Notes: generated by a model from the letters alone, not told the origin. DNA of 64,000 bases from Myxococcus eversor (GCF_010894455.1 NZ_JAAIXY010000022.1:146164-210163), one strand, 5' to 3'; counted from the first letter of the stretch, positions 8,408 through 17,459 are shown. Numbers and translations are program-made.

Positions 8408-9274
8408 ATGACGGAGCAGCCGCCCCCCGAGGAGGACCTTCCCACGGCGCGTGAGCTGGAGCTGGGCGAGGCCAGCGCATCGCCCACGCCGCGCCTGTTG
8501 TTGGCACCCGGCAACGAGCCCCTCGCGATGCTGGCGCGCCGGGGGTTCCAGGCCACCGTCGCGCCGCTGGACCTGCCCTTCCCCGCTGACGTGAGCGGCG
8601 CGCGGGCGGAGCGGCTCGTGGAGCGATTGGGCCACTATGCGTTCCGCCTCTTCCTGCGCGGCGCCATCCTGCGACACGGCAGCTTCACGCCCGTGGAGGC
8701 CACGCGATATCTGGAGGAGGCCGGCGCCACCGCCTTCGCCGAGGACCTGGTGTCCCTGGACCTGGCCACGCGCGAGGCGGATGGCCGATACCAACTCGTG
8801 TACCCAGCCGCGAGCTTCGGCGGCACGCTGGAGTGGTACGTCGCGCACGAGCTGCGAGGCCGGTTCGGCTTCGACGTGGCTGCGGGCGTGAAGTTCCACG
8901 CGCCCGACGTCGGCGGAGACCTGGACGTCGTGGGCGCGGCGGAGGGACGGCTCGTCTATCTGGAGATGAAGTCCTCGCCACCCAAGCACCTTGCGCCAGA
9001 TGAAGTAGGAGCCTTCTTCCGGCGCGTGCGTGCGCTGCGTCCGCACGTGGCGGTCTTCGTGATGGATACGGCACTGCGGCTGTCCGACAAGGTGTTGCCG
9101 CTGCTCCAGGCGGAGCTGAGCACTCAGCCCCCTCCCCCTCCGCGCCGCATCGTCCGAGAGGTGTGGGCGCTGACGCCCCATCTCTATGTAGTCAACGCGC
9201 GACAGGACCTGATGGGCAACATCGGCCTCGCGCTCGCGGAGGGATTCCGGGCGCTCTCTCCTCCCGCACCGTGA
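8408..9274 (+). CDS. PD-(D/E)XK nuclease-like protein
   Basis: 288 residues; ATG 8408 preceded by GTGAGG. The N-terminal 135 residues contain a winged-helix-like stretch (FRLFLRGAILRHGSFTPVEATRYL). The C-terminal half has the arrangement expected of the restriction-endonuclease fold: Glu142 in GTLEWYVAHEL, Asp171/Asp173 in GGDLDVVG, and Glu186-x-Lys188 in LVYLEMKSS. This E...D...ExK order is typical of metal-dependent nucleases such as the Card1/Can2-like group and Holliday-junction or repair nucleases. The whole reads as a DNA-binding domain plus nuclease domain. No CRISPR array or partner gene lies nearby. The fold call is from motif order only. Confidence 0.65.
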   Translation: MTEQPPPEEDLPTARELELGEASASPTPRLLLAPGNEPLAMLARRGFQATVAPLDLPFPADVSGARAERLVERLGHYAFRLFLRGAILRHGSFTPVEATRYLEEAGATAFAEDLVSLDLATREADGRYQLVYPAASFGGTLEWYVAHELRGRFGFDVAAGVKFHAPDVGGDLDVVGAAEGRLVYLEMKSSPPKHLAPDEVGAFFRRVRALRPHVAVFVMDTALRLSDKVLPLLQAELSTQPPPPPRRIVREVWALTPHLYVVNARQDLMGNIGLALAEGFRALSPPAP

Positions 9275-9510
9275 GCCCGCAGGCGCCGACAACCCACGAG
9301 CCGCGCGCCGCGACAACGACAGTGTGTCTTTGAGGAACACAATTGCGTCCCGCGATGACGCCGTGAAGTTCCAGACGACACACGGGCGCGGAGCACCCGC
9401 GAATTCGTCGCCGCTGAACATGAAGGTCGATAGGGCAGTGGCCAACCTGCTCGCGAGAAGGCTCGAGCAGGCGATGTCTCATCCGCCCAGCCTTCACGAC
9501 CGGATTGTCT

Positions 9511-10728
9511 GTGAACCACACCCCCAGGACCTTGAAGGGCTTCATTCTCGCATTCGTCGCGAGCAGCGCATTGGTCGTCGGCTGCGGAGAGCAGCCCGCA
9601 CAGACACAGGAGATTGTCGACAATCTGATACAGGCCGGTTTCCCGGCCAATGACATCCAGGTCGCGGGAGAGACCGTCTATGTCGGCAGGGACGCGGAGG
9701 TCAGCCTGGAGGCCTCTCGCGAGATGCTGGAGGCCCCCACCTCCGAGGAGCAATACCGCACGACCAACCTCGTCGGCCCGGCAGTGACGAAGATCTGCGT
9801 CAATGGCGCTGCCTTCACCGGGGTGTTCAGCACGGCCCTCAACCTGGCCATCCAGAACTACTCGGAGCGGTCGCTCCGATTCTCGATGGCGCGCACGCCG
9901 AGCACCGGCTGCAGCTTCACCATCAACGCCAACATCGACCCGAACATGAACGGCGGCGTGGCGGGATTCCCCGCCAATGGCCTGCCGTTCGGGTCCATCA
10001 CCATTGGCGGCCTGCTCAGCCAGTACGGCGTCGACGTCATCGAGCATGTCATCACTCACGAGCTCGGCCACACCATCGGCTTCCGTCACTCGGACTACTA
10101 CAACCGCACCATCAGCTGCGGCACTGGCGGTAACGAGGGCACCGCGGGCGTCGGTGCCATCCACATTCCCGGCACGCCGACCAACGCGGTGGTCGGGGGT
10201 TCGATCATGAATGCATGCTTCCGCTCGTCGGAGACCGGAGAGTTCACGGGCAGCGATGTCACCGCGCTGCTCGCGATGTATCCCCGGAGCGGAGCGACCC
10301 TGGCCTTCCGTACCGCCACGGGCCACTTCCTGGTCGCGGAGAACGGCGGCGGCTCGTTCGTGGGCGCTGACCGTCTGGCCATCAGCACCTGGGAGAGCTT
10401 CGGCTACGTCGACTTGAACGGCGGCGAGTTGCTCAACAATGACCTCATCAACCTGCGCGCCTTCAACGGCCAGTTCGTCACGGCCGAAAACGGTGGCGGC
10501 GGTGTGGTCAACGCCAACCGCCCCGTCGCCCAGGGCTGGGAGTCCTTCCGCCTCGTCAACATCGAAGGGCGGAGCCGCTTCCAGACCGGAGACCGCGTGG
10601 CCCTGCAAGCCTCCAATGGACAATACGTGGTGGCCGAGAACGGCGGCGGCGGCGGTTACTCGGGCGCGGTGAACGCCGACCGCCCCGCGGTCGGCGCTTG
10701 GGAGACGTTCGTCCTCTTCATGCAGTGA
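9511..10728 (+). CDS. M57-type zinc metalloprotease lipoprotein
   Basis: I take GTG 9511; a TTG at 9505 is equally possible and no strong ribosome site decides. The N-terminus is a lipoprotein signal (FILAFVASSALVVGC, with the Cys as lipid anchor). A zinc protease domain carries HELGHTIGFRHSD, giving three zinc His and the catalytic Glu, as in the myxobacterial dual-action HEIGH/M57 family. The last 140 residues contain three similar units built around a FLVAENGGGSF/FVTAENGGG/YVVAENGGGGG core followed by WESF or WETF. This is the signature of a beta-trefoil (fascin-like or agglutinin-like), probably a carbohydrate- or protein-binding module. The protein is likely surface-anchored or outer-membrane located and degrades extracellular protein. 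It is followed by a clean terminator shared with the convergent regulator gene. Confidence 0.85.
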   Translation: MNHTPRTLKGFILAFVASSALVVGCGEQPAQTQEIVDNLIQAGFPANDIQVAGETVYVGRDAEVSLEASREMLEAPTSEEQYRTTNLVGPAVTKICVNGAAFTGVFSTALNLAIQNYSERSLRFSMARTPSTGCSFTINANIDPNMNGGVAGFPANGLPFGSITIGGLLSQYGVDVIEHVITHELGHTIGFRHSDYYNRTISCGTGGNEGTAGVGAIHIPGTPTNAVVGGSIMNACFRSSETGEFTGSDVTALLAMYPRSGATLAFRTATGHFLVAENGGGSFVGADRLAISTWESFGYVDLNGGELLNNDLINLRAFNGQFVTAENGGGGVVNANRPVAQGWESFRLVNIEGRSRFQTGDRVALQASNGQYVVAENGGGGGYSGAVNADRPAVGAWETFVLFMQ

Positions 10729-10767
10729 CGTCTCCGCACGGCGCTGGCCTCAACCATGTCTTGATGT

Positions 10768-10791
10768 CCCAGATGGATGGCTCCATCTGGG
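10768..10791. terminator. hairpin between convergent genes
   Basis: A perfect 10-bp stem, CCCAGATGGA, with loop TGGC and TCCATCTGGG. It stands 40 bp after the M57 protease stop and 33 bp before the end of the convergent AraC-type gene. There is no strong T tract; it could serve both strands. Confidence 0.65.
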
Positions 10792-10824
10792 CATTGCCAC
10801 CTCGACGGACAGCACTGTTCGCGG

Positions 10825-11805
10825 TCACTCCACTGACAGGAACGCAGGGGTGCCGAAGCCTCGACGGTAGGTGCTCGGAGCTACACCGAAGCGGCGCTCG
10901 AAGGCCCTGCGAAAGACATCCGCGCTCTGGAACCCCACGGAGAGGGCCACCTGCTCGATGCCGCCATCTCCATCCACCAGCCTGCGACGCGCCTCCTCCA
11001 GACGAAGCCGTTCCACATAGGCAGCGGGCGTCTGCCCGAACACGGTCCGGAACTGCCGGGCGAAGTGTCGTGGGCTCAGACACGCACGGCGTGCCAGCAC
11101 CTCCACGGACAGGTCTCCGGCGAGGTTGACCACCATCCAGCTCGTCAGGTCTCCGAAGCGCCCACCGCCCTCCTCCTGGAAGCGCAGTGGCTCCGAGTAC
11201 TGGGCCTGACCTCCCGGGCGCTTGAGGTACATCACCAGCTCACGCGCCACGGAGAGGGCCGCACGTGGACCGTGGTCCTCTTCAATCAACGCGAGCGCCA
11301 GGTCGATGCCCGCGGTGATTCCCGCGGACGTGTAGAACGCACCGTCCTTGATGAACAGGGCATCTGGCTCGACACGGACCTTCGGGAAGCGAGCCGCCAC
11401 GTCCTCCGCGAACTGCCAATGCGTGGTCACCCGCCGACCGTCGAGCAGGCCCGAGTCCGCGAGTGCGTAGACGCCCGTGCAGACAGAGACGACTCGCCTG
11501 AGCGTATGTCCATGAGCCCTGAGCCAACGGACCACCGGTGCCCTGACTTCGGGTCTCCGGAGTCCCGCGCCTCCTGGAATGATGAGCGTGTCCAGCCCCT
11601 TGGCTTCTTCCAGCAGGACATGCGGCTTGAAGGCGAGCCCTGACTCGGACCGGAACTCCCCCAGGTGAAGGCCCGCCAGCACCACCTCATAGTGGCGCTG
11701 TCCGTCGGTCTGGACCTTCGAGAACGCTTCCAGCGGCCCGACGAGGTCCAAGGCCTCCAGAGCCTCGTAGCAAACAATGCCCACACGCCGCACCGCCGAT
11801 GCCAT
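10825..11805 (-). CDS. GATase-1/AraC transcription regulator
   Basis: 326 residues from ATG 11805 (MASAVRRVGIV), preceded by CGAGGTGCAC; an ATG at 11826 is an alternative. The N-terminal 200 residues are a DJ-1/PfpI-like class I amidotransferase-fold domain with the nucleophile-elbow Cys in VVSVCTGVYAL and DTLIIPGGAG. The C-terminal 110 residues are an AraC-type double helix-turn-helix (LSVEVLARRACLSPRHFARQ; VALSVGFQSADVFRRAFERR). This is the layout of FtrA/GlxA-type regulators, which sense small metabolites. It reads in the same direction as the ADOP permease gene ending 66 bp upstream, so it may respond to, or control, that transporter. The ligand is not deducible. Confidence 0.9.
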   Translation of the reverse strand: MASAVRRVGIVCYEALEALDLVGPLEAFSKVQTDGQRHYEVVLAGLHLGEFRSESGLAFKPHVLLEEAKGLDTLIIPGGAGLRRPEVRAPVVRWLRAHGHTLRRVVSVCTGVYALADSGLLDGRRVTTHWQFAEDVAARFPKVRVEPDALFIKDGAFYTSAGITAGIDLALALIEEDHGPRAALSVARELVMYLKRPGGQAQYSEPLRFQEEGGGRFGDLTSWMVVNLAGDLSVEVLARRACLSPRHFARQFRTVFGQTPAAYVERLRLEEARRRLVDGDGGIEQVALSVGFQSADVFRRAFERRFGVAPSTYRRGFGTPAFLSVE

Positions 11806-11870
11806 GTGCACCTCGAGACCCGGCATCGTAATCCCGCCCGCCGGGCCATGGGGCACCTACACCATGGGCA

Positions 11871-14300
11871 TCATGTGCTCCGCAGGGCGATGGCCGGGTC
11901 CGTCCGGGCGGCACGCAAGGCGGGCAGCAGGCAAGCCACCGCTCCCGTACCGCCCAGCAACAACACCACTCCCACGAGAGTCACAGGGTCCGTGGGTTCC
12001 ACTCCGAACAGCAGCCCCTCCATCAGCCACGACAGCCCCAGTGCGCCGGCCGTCCCCATCAGCAGGCCGGCAAGCACCAGGCTCATGCCCTGACGCAGCA
12101 CCAGGCTCAGCACACTGGAGGGCTCGGCTCCGAGCGCCAGACGGATACCGAGCTCTCGCACCCGCTGGCTCACGGAGAACGCCACCACGCCCGTCAATCC
12201 CGTGCAGGTCAGCACCAACGCCAGCACCGCGAAGAAGCCGAGGAGCAACGTCATCAGGCGCGGCGCCGCGAGCGACTCGCTCCGCAGACTCGACAGGGTG
12301 CGCACGTCCGTCACCGGCTGCACGGAGTCCAGCTCGTGCACCAGCTCACGCACGTGTGGCGCGAGCGCCATCGGAGCTCCGCTCGTGCGCACGAGCACCC
12401 GGATGTCCCGCAAGGGCTGCAGCGCGAAGGGGAGATACACCTCGCGCGGTGGATCCTCTCCGAGCCCGCGCTCCCGCACATCTCCCACCACCCCCACCAC
12501 CGTGACCCAGTTGCGCCCCTCATCGAACGAGATGCGCCGCCCCAGCGGCTCCCCGCCCGCGAGATAGGTGCGCGCGAAGGCCTGGTTCACCACGACGACG
12601 GGAGCAGTGTCCGGACGGTCTCCAGGCTCGAAGAGGCGACCCTTCAACAAGGGCACTCCGAGGGCGTGAAAGTAGCCACTGGTCGCGCTGCGCAGGTCCG
12701 CTCGCGGACGCACCTGTCCGGCGGAGACCTCCTCGCCCTCTACCTGCAACGCCATCGTCCACGGCTCGCTGCCTCCGAGCGGGAGCTCGTTGGCGAGGCC
12801 AACCACCGTCACACCCGGCAGCCCCTCCAGGCGTGGCACCAACTGCTCGGCGAAGGCACGGACCTTGTCATCCTCCCGATAGCGGTCCCACCCGAGGTCC
12901 ACCCGCGCGGTGAGCACGTTCTCCGGGTCGAACCCCGGGTCCACCCGATGCAGCCTCACCATGCTGCGCAACATCAACCCCGCGCCCACCAACAGCACGC
13001 AAGAGAGGGCCACCTGCGAGACGATGAAGAAACCTCGCAACCGCGGGCTCACCCGTGAACCACTGGAACCGTTCTTGGCCACCGCGCCGAACAGCGTGCG
13101 GGCGGGAAGCGCCGGCAGCAGCGAGAGCACCAGCCCCGTGCCGAGCGACAACCCCAGGTTGATGAGGAGCATGGGCGCGCCCACCTCCACTTCGACGGCG
13201 CGGGACGTGTAGCGAGCGACGAACGCCACCAGCAGCTCCATCCCGGCGACGGCCACCACGAGCCCGAGCAGTCCGCCCAGGAACGACAGCAACAGATGCT
13301 CCGTCAGCAACTGCCTCGCGAGCCGACCCTGGCCCGCGCCCACGGCGACCCGAACCGCGAGCTCATGTTCGCGGCGCGCCAGCCGAGCCAGCGTGAGGTT
13401 GGCCACGTTGGCGCAGACGATGAGCAGCAGGAAGACAGCGGTGACGAACAGGAGCAGCAGCGTGGGACGCGCACGGGCCACGAGCCTGTCCTGGATGCGT
13501 GAAGCGGTGGCGGTGAATCCCTGGGCCTCTGGATAGGCCTCGGGCCAGGCCTGATGAAGGCTCGCGGCGGCCCTCTCCAGTTCGGCGCGTGCCTCCACAA
13601 TCGACACGCCGGGCGCCAGCCTCCCGAGGACGGTGAGCCCCCGGCTGGTGCGGGCATGCGCCCAGTGCTCACCCGAGCGGAACGGACATGCGGAGACGGG
13701 CATGTACACGTCGTTCTCCCCCGGGTACTGGGGCACGGGTGGCAGCACACCGATGACCGTGTGCGTGCGCCCGTTCATGGTGAAGGTCTTTCCGACGATG
13801 GTCGGGTCCCCACCGAGCTCGCGCTGCCAGTACGCATGGCTGAGGATGAGCACGGGCGCGGCGCCAGGCTTCTCCTCGTCGGGCAGGAACGTGCGACCGA
13901 GCAGTGGGCGGACGCCCAGCGTGTCGAAGAAGCCGGAGGACACCACGGCCGTCTGCACCCGCCGTGGCTCACCCTGCCCCACGATGTTGAACGGCATGGA
14001 GTGGTACTCCACCAGCCGCTGGATGCCCGTGAGGCGCTGCCGGTAGTCCTCCAGCTCGAGCGGCGAGAAGCCCGCGCTCTCGCCTCCCTGCCGCGCCACC
14101 GGCTGCTCCAGGTGCACCAACCGCTCTCCGTCCGGATACGGAAGCGGCCTCAGCAGCACGCCATGGATGACGCTGAAGATGGCGGTGTTCGCACCAATGC
14201 CCAGCGCCAGCGTCACCAGGATGGCCACGGTGAAGCCCGGGCTGCGGACGAGGATGCGCGTGCCGTAGCGAAGGTCCTGCCAGAGGGATTCGAGCACCAC
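11871..14300 (-). CDS. ADOP/MacB-type ABC transporter permease
   Basis: About 809 residues. Two GTG codons in a row (14300, 14297) follow AGGAGGCAG; the second has the better spacing. The protein is a duplicated FtsX/MacB permease: the N-terminus has the orphan-permease signature LRYGTRILVRSPGFT and LGIGANTAIFSVIHGVLL, followed by a periplasmic MacB-like core domain. A cluster of membrane helices lies near residues 290-460 (LARREHELAVRVAVGAG), then a second periplasmic domain and C-terminal helices (RVRELGIRLALGAEPSSV). Such ADOP proteins are frequent in acidobacteria and myxobacteria and usually lack an adjacent ATPase, as here. The substrate may be an amphiphile or peptide; unknown. The AraC-type gene follows on the same strand. 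Confidence 0.9.
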   Translation of the reverse strand: MVLESLWQDLRYGTRILVRSPGFTVAILVTLALGIGANTAIFSVIHGVLLRPLPYPDGERLVHLEQPVARQGGESAGFSPLELEDYRQRLTGIQRLVEYHSMPFNIVGQGEPRRVQTAVVSSGFFDTLGVRPLLGRTFLPDEEKPGAAPVLILSHAYWQRELGGDPTIVGKTFTMNGRTHTVIGVLPPVPQYPGENDVYMPVSACPFRSGEHWAHARTSRGLTVLGRLAPGVSIVEARAELERAAASLHQAWPEAYPEAQGFTATASRIQDRLVARARPTLLLLFVTAVFLLLIVCANVANLTLARLARREHELAVRVAVGAGQGRLARQLLTEHLLLSFLGGLLGLVVAVAGMELLVAFVARYTSRAVEVEVGAPMLLINLGLSLGTGLVLSLLPALPARTLFGAVAKNGSSGSRVSPRLRGFFIVSQVALSCVLLVGAGLMLRSMVRLHRVDPGFDPENVLTARVDLGWDRYREDDKVRAFAEQLVPRLEGLPGVTVVGLANELPLGGSEPWTMALQVEGEEVSAGQVRPRADLRSATSGYFHALGVPLLKGRLFEPGDRPDTAPVVVVNQAFARTYLAGGEPLGRRISFDEGRNWVTVVGVVGDVRERGLGEDPPREVYLPFALQPLRDIRVLVRTSGAPMALAPHVRELVHELDSVQPVTDVRTLSSLRSESLAAPRLMTLLLGFFAVLALVLTCTGLTGVVAFSVSQRVRELGIRLALGAEPSSVLSLVLRQGMSLVLAGLLMGTAGALGLSWLMEGLLFGVEPTDPVTLVGVVLLLGGTGAVACLLPALRAARTDPAIALRST

Positions 14301-14459
14301 CTGCCTCCTGTTCCGGGCAGTACCCGGACCACGGGGTGGTCTCCTCTCACTGAAGTGCGCGAGCAGCGACCACCGAAGGCTCAGGGATAGGCGGACGCCC
14401 GGACCGGGACAATGACGTTGTCCCGACGATTCCGGACGTCCACCCTCGAGCCCGCCTGC

Positions 14460-15149
14460 TCAGTGCCGAGCGGCGCGGGCGTCACGGCCCCGGGCGCGCG
14501 CGGCCTTGGAGAGGGCGTTGGCGCCCTGCTCGTCGCCGCGCATCCACTCCTTCATCGCCGGCACCACCTGCTTGCTCCAGGTCTTCCCCACGCGAATCTT
14601 GAGGAAGTCGCCCACCAGCGCGTCGATCATCGCGGAGAGCTGCTCGGTGAGGAACAGCCGCTCGTTGAGCTGGTCGTCCTCTTCCTCGCTCATCAGCGCG
14701 GGCAGCTTCGCGGCGCGCACGTCGAGGAACTCGGAGTCGAGCGTGGCCTCGTACTCCTTCTCGCCGTGCGTGAAGCGGATGCGCGCCTGGGCCACCAGGA
14801 GGCCCTTGTCCAACGCGTGCTTCACCTGCTCCGAGTACGGCGCCAGCGTGCCCTTCGCGCTCAACTCCGTCACGTCGCCAGCCACGCCGCGCAGGGTGAT
14901 GCGACCCATGAAGAGCACGTTGACGCCCGTGCCCTCCAGCTCCACCAGCGCGTCGCCCGTCTCCGAGCGCCACAGCATCCACGTCAGGAGCTCGCGGCCC
15001 AGGTACGCGCGGCCTCGCAGGAGCTGCTCGCGCGCCTGCCCTCGTTCCACCTCGGCGACGTCCTTGGTCTCCTCGGTGGCGGCGCCATCGACGCCCACAT
15101 CACCTCGCGCGAAGGCGGCATCCGCCCGCGCCTGCTCACGCTTCGCCAT
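14460..15149 (-). CDS. RdgC-like protein, C-terminal half
   Basis: 229 residues from ATG 15149 (MAKREQARAD), with GGAGGTGGCAC just upstream, overlapping the preceding gene by 14 bp. Residues 70-180 resemble the C-terminal half of the recombination-associated protein RdgC: a beta-rich segment (ARIRFTHGEKEYEATLDSEF), an acidic stretch (EEEDDQLNERLFLT) and a final helix (EQLSAMIDALVGDFLKI). They match the order of the E. coli protein from its DWQQRIQFV region to its end. An N-terminal acidic linker and a basic C-terminus are extra. RdgC is a ring-shaped DNA-binding protein that restrains RecA. Together with the upstream gene it makes up one RdgC length split over two polypeptides. The homology is judged by eye. 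Confidence 0.65.
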   Translation of the reverse strand: MAKREQARADAAFARGDVGVDGAATEETKDVAEVERGQAREQLLRGRAYLGRELLTWMLWRSETGDALVELEGTGVNVLFMGRITLRGVAGDVTELSAKGTLAPYSEQVKHALDKGLLVAQARIRFTHGEKEYEATLDSEFLDVRAAKLPALMSEEEDDQLNERLFLTEQLSAMIDALVGDFLKIRVGKTWSKQVVPAMKEWMRGDEQGANALSKAARARGRDARAARH

Positions 15150-15783
15150 GTGCCACCTCCGCCGACGTCGCCGGCAGGTCCATGCCAATCAGCTCCGCCG
15201 TGGGCCCCAGCGCGTTTTCGTCGATTCCCGACGTCTGGGCGATGGCGGCCGGCGTCAAGCCCACGAGCTTCAGGCCCAGCGCGTTCTCCAGCGCGATGAG
15301 GATCTCCTCCACCACCTTGCGCGACGCGGCCCAGATTTGAAGCTGCTGCGTCTTCTGGTTCCAGCTCACGTCCAGCACGTTGGTGCGCGGCGTGGCGCGC
15401 GTGCGGAGCATCTGCTTGATCTGCGCCTTGGCCTGCGTCTTCTCGCCACGGCTGGGCGGACGGTCATTCTCCGCCTCGAAGTTCGTTGACCACTTCGCCA
15501 TCTCCTCCTTCATCGCCGACGCGGGGACCTTCAGCGAGTCGATGCGGAAGGAGAAGAGGACGTACTCTCCGTAAAAGACACGGCCGACGGAGAAGTCGAC
15601 GGCGTCCGCGTTCTCCAGCTCGACGAAGCCGGCCGCGCGGTCATCCTCGGAGCGACGGTCGATGGGCTCGAACGCGTGCGCCTTGAGACCACGGGTCAGC
15701 CAGCGCTTGATGTCGGAAGGCGCTTCCTTGGCGGGTTCGACCCGGAAGCGCGAGAAGGTGACGGCACCACGAAGGACAGGCAT
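15136..15783 (-). CDS. RdgC-like protein, N-terminal half
   Basis: 215 residues from ATG 15783 (MPVLRGAVTFSRFRV); a longer frame to 15822 has no better start. The sequence resembles the N-terminal two thirds of RdgC: an initial beta-hairpin segment, an R-x-FYGEYVLFSFRID strand pair, a charged helical arm (SRGEKTQAKAQIKQML) and the core VLDVSWNQKTQQLQIW followed by a VVEEILIALENALGL helix. The family usually runs to about 300 residues in one chain; here the chain stops after the IDENAL segment and the remaining part is encoded by the overlapping downstream gene. The two products presumably associate. Its 5' end is overlapped by 143 bp by an unrecognised upstream gene on the same strand. Confidence 0.7.
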   Translation of the reverse strand: MPVLRGAVTFSRFRVEPAKEAPSDIKRWLTRGLKAHAFEPIDRRSEDDRAAGFVELENADAVDFSVGRVFYGEYVLFSFRIDSLKVPASAMKEEMAKWSTNFEAENDRPPSRGEKTQAKAQIKQMLRTRATPRTNVLDVSWNQKTQQLQIWAASRKVVEEILIALENALGLKLVGLTPAAIAQTSGIDENALGPTAELIGMDLPATSAEVAHGEA

Positions 15784-17047
15784 GGGGCGCGGCAGGATGG
15801 GGGGCCCGAGCCAAGGCGTCAAGGCACTCTTGGTGCTGCCCGCCGATCGACGGCGGCGGACGTTTCAGGGCCCAGGGTCCTTGTTGCCTCCGGGGGAAAT
15901 TTCGCAGGAGCCCATCCGCCACCACCTCCTGGGAATCCTTCGGGAAGCCGAGCAAGCGTTCACCGCCGCACTCCAACCGGAGCGAGTCCACCAGGGGCAT
16001 CGGTTGTCTCCCCACGTACTCCTGCTCGATGCGGACCACCTGCGCACGGCTCCAGCGCCGGCTGGCGGTGACAGCCAGCACGCGGCCCAGGGCTGAATCG
16101 AACTCCGCCTCCGGCAGCCACCGCAGCAGCTCCACCAGTCGGTCCGCGTCGAACGCCGGAAGGGACGCCGTCCTGCCAGTGATGGCACCCAGCGTCTGCG
16201 GACCCTGCCCCGCGGAGATGAAGGACAGGTGCTCGAGGCCGAGGACACAGTGTCCCGGCGCGCCCTCGAGCCTCGCGGGAAAGAGGGCTCTTGACTCCAA
16301 CCGCCTGCCGGAGCGGAGCGCGTCGCGCAGGCGAGGCCAGCGCACCAGTTCCACCAACGCCGCGATGTTCACGGCGTCGACGCTCCGCCGAGCGATCACG
16401 CCCCAATCCCCGCTTGCGCGAACCTCCCGCGTGTTCGCGTCGAGCCGGAGTCCCTCCGCGGGAAGGTCATCCAGGCGCACGCTTCGGGGCCCACCGAACG
16501 AGGAGCGCCAGATCAACCGCTCGTTGGAGAGCCGCGCTTGTCCCGAGCCCGGCACCCACCCGCGCCAGGTTGCGTACGGCCCGAACAGGGTCGCCATGCG
16601 GCCAGAGTCCCTCTGAGAGACCTCCCGTTGGCGACTCCAACGCGCATCCGTCTCGAATACGAGCACCTCGCGAGAATCCAACTCCCAGCTCGCGGACTGA
16701 CGCGCCAGCACCTCCAGTCTCGTCAGCGTCTCTTCGAGAGACCCATGCCCCGGCGACACACCCAGCGCCTCCAGCCTGCGCCGCGCGAGGGCCAGGAGCC
16801 GCTCACGCCGCGCCGACAACTCCCGCGCCATTCGCAGCACGGGAATCGTCGCGGGCCATGCGTCCAGTTCCGCGCGGCGATGGACTCGCTCCAGCGCCTC
16901 CGTCAGCGCAGCCGCCCCTTCCACGAGCTCAGGCACCCACTCAGGGCTTCGTGTCAGCGCGCGCCGCCACCCCCAGCCCGACAGCAGCAGCTCCAACTCC
17001 GCATGGGAACGCCGGGCCGCTGCGAGGACCTCGGCGCGGCCCTCCAA
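15641..17047 (-). CDS. unrecognised protein with PH/GRAM-like segment
   Basis: The frame is open on the minus strand down to a stop at 15641, which lies inside the RdgC-like gene. No ATG fits: TTG 17047 is my best start, giving about 468 residues, and this is uncertain. Residues 1-130 are helical and Arg/Glu-rich. The middle contains short beta-type repeats (QARLSNERLIWRSSFGGPRSV, HCVLGLEHLSFISAG) that recall bacterial PH- or GRAM-like folds. The last 85 residues are Pro/Arg/His-rich and unlike the rest; a one-base shift near 15870 would meet a stop at once, so the true end may be there. I do not recognise the family and propose no function. Confidence 0.5.
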   Translation of the reverse strand: MEGRAEVLAAARRSHAELELLLSGWGWRRALTRSPEWVPELVEGAAALTEALERVHRRAELDAWPATIPVLRMARELSARRERLLALARRRLEALGVSPGHGSLEETLTRLEVLARQSASWELDSREVLVFETDARWSRQREVSQRDSGRMATLFGPYATWRGWVPGSGQARLSNERLIWRSSFGGPRSVRLDDLPAEGLRLDANTREVRASGDWGVIARRSVDAVNIAALVELVRWPRLRDALRSGRRLESRALFPARLEGAPGHCVLGLEHLSFISAGQGPQTLGAITGRTASLPAFDADRLVELLRWLPEAEFDSALGRVLAVTASRRWSRAQVVRIEQEYVGRQPMPLVDSLRLECGGERLLGFPKDSQEVVADGLLRNFPRRQQGPWALKRPPPSIGGQHQECLDALARAPHPAAPHACPSWCRHLLALPGRTRQGSAFRHQALADPWSQGARVRAHRPSLRG

Positions 17048-17183
17048 CTGGCGCTCGGCATCGGACGCCTGGAGGGTATTGGCCGGAACATGCGTGTGCG
17101 CGGGCTCGGACCTCTCCGTGACAAGAATAGGCCAAGGTTCACGATTCACGCTCGGGTTGGAGAAGTGGGACACGGGTGCGCTG

Positions 17184-17459
17184 ATGAAGGGACGGGGCTC
17201 GCTCCTGGCGACCCTGGCGGGCACGGGCGCGGGCGTGCTGGGGTTCTTCGCCCGGGATGGAGCCGACCTCTTCGGAATCATCTCCATCCTGGCCCTCCCA
17301 CCCCTCGGCGCCGTGATGGGTTATGAACTCTCCCGCTCGGAGCCGCCCATGGTGTCTCGCCTATCCCAGACACGCGGTCTGGGTGCGCCGATGCCCACGT
17401 TCACCTTCGGAGTGACACCGCACGGCGGACGGATGGGTGGCGTCGCCGGCCAGCTCTAG
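17184..17459 (+). pseudogene. truncated paralogue of next gene
   Basis: 91 codons from ATG 17184. The product has one hydrophobic segment (LFGIISILALPPLGAVMGYEL) and ends MPTFTFGVTPHGGRMGGVAGQL. This copies the C-terminal third of the protein encoded at 17628-18278 (SLLIPTAGALLLNEL, ending VLLAPTVGASRAGGFAGLVGRF), but the signal peptide and glycine-rich membrane part are missing. It reads as a decayed tandem copy. It could still be expressed as a short membrane protein. It lies head to head with the uncertain minus-strand gene at 15641-17047. Confidence 0.5.

Noticed and set aside
9324..9653. Plus-strand ORF of 109 codons before the M57 gene
   Set aside because: Overlaps the lipoprotein signal of the protease in another frame and has no motif.
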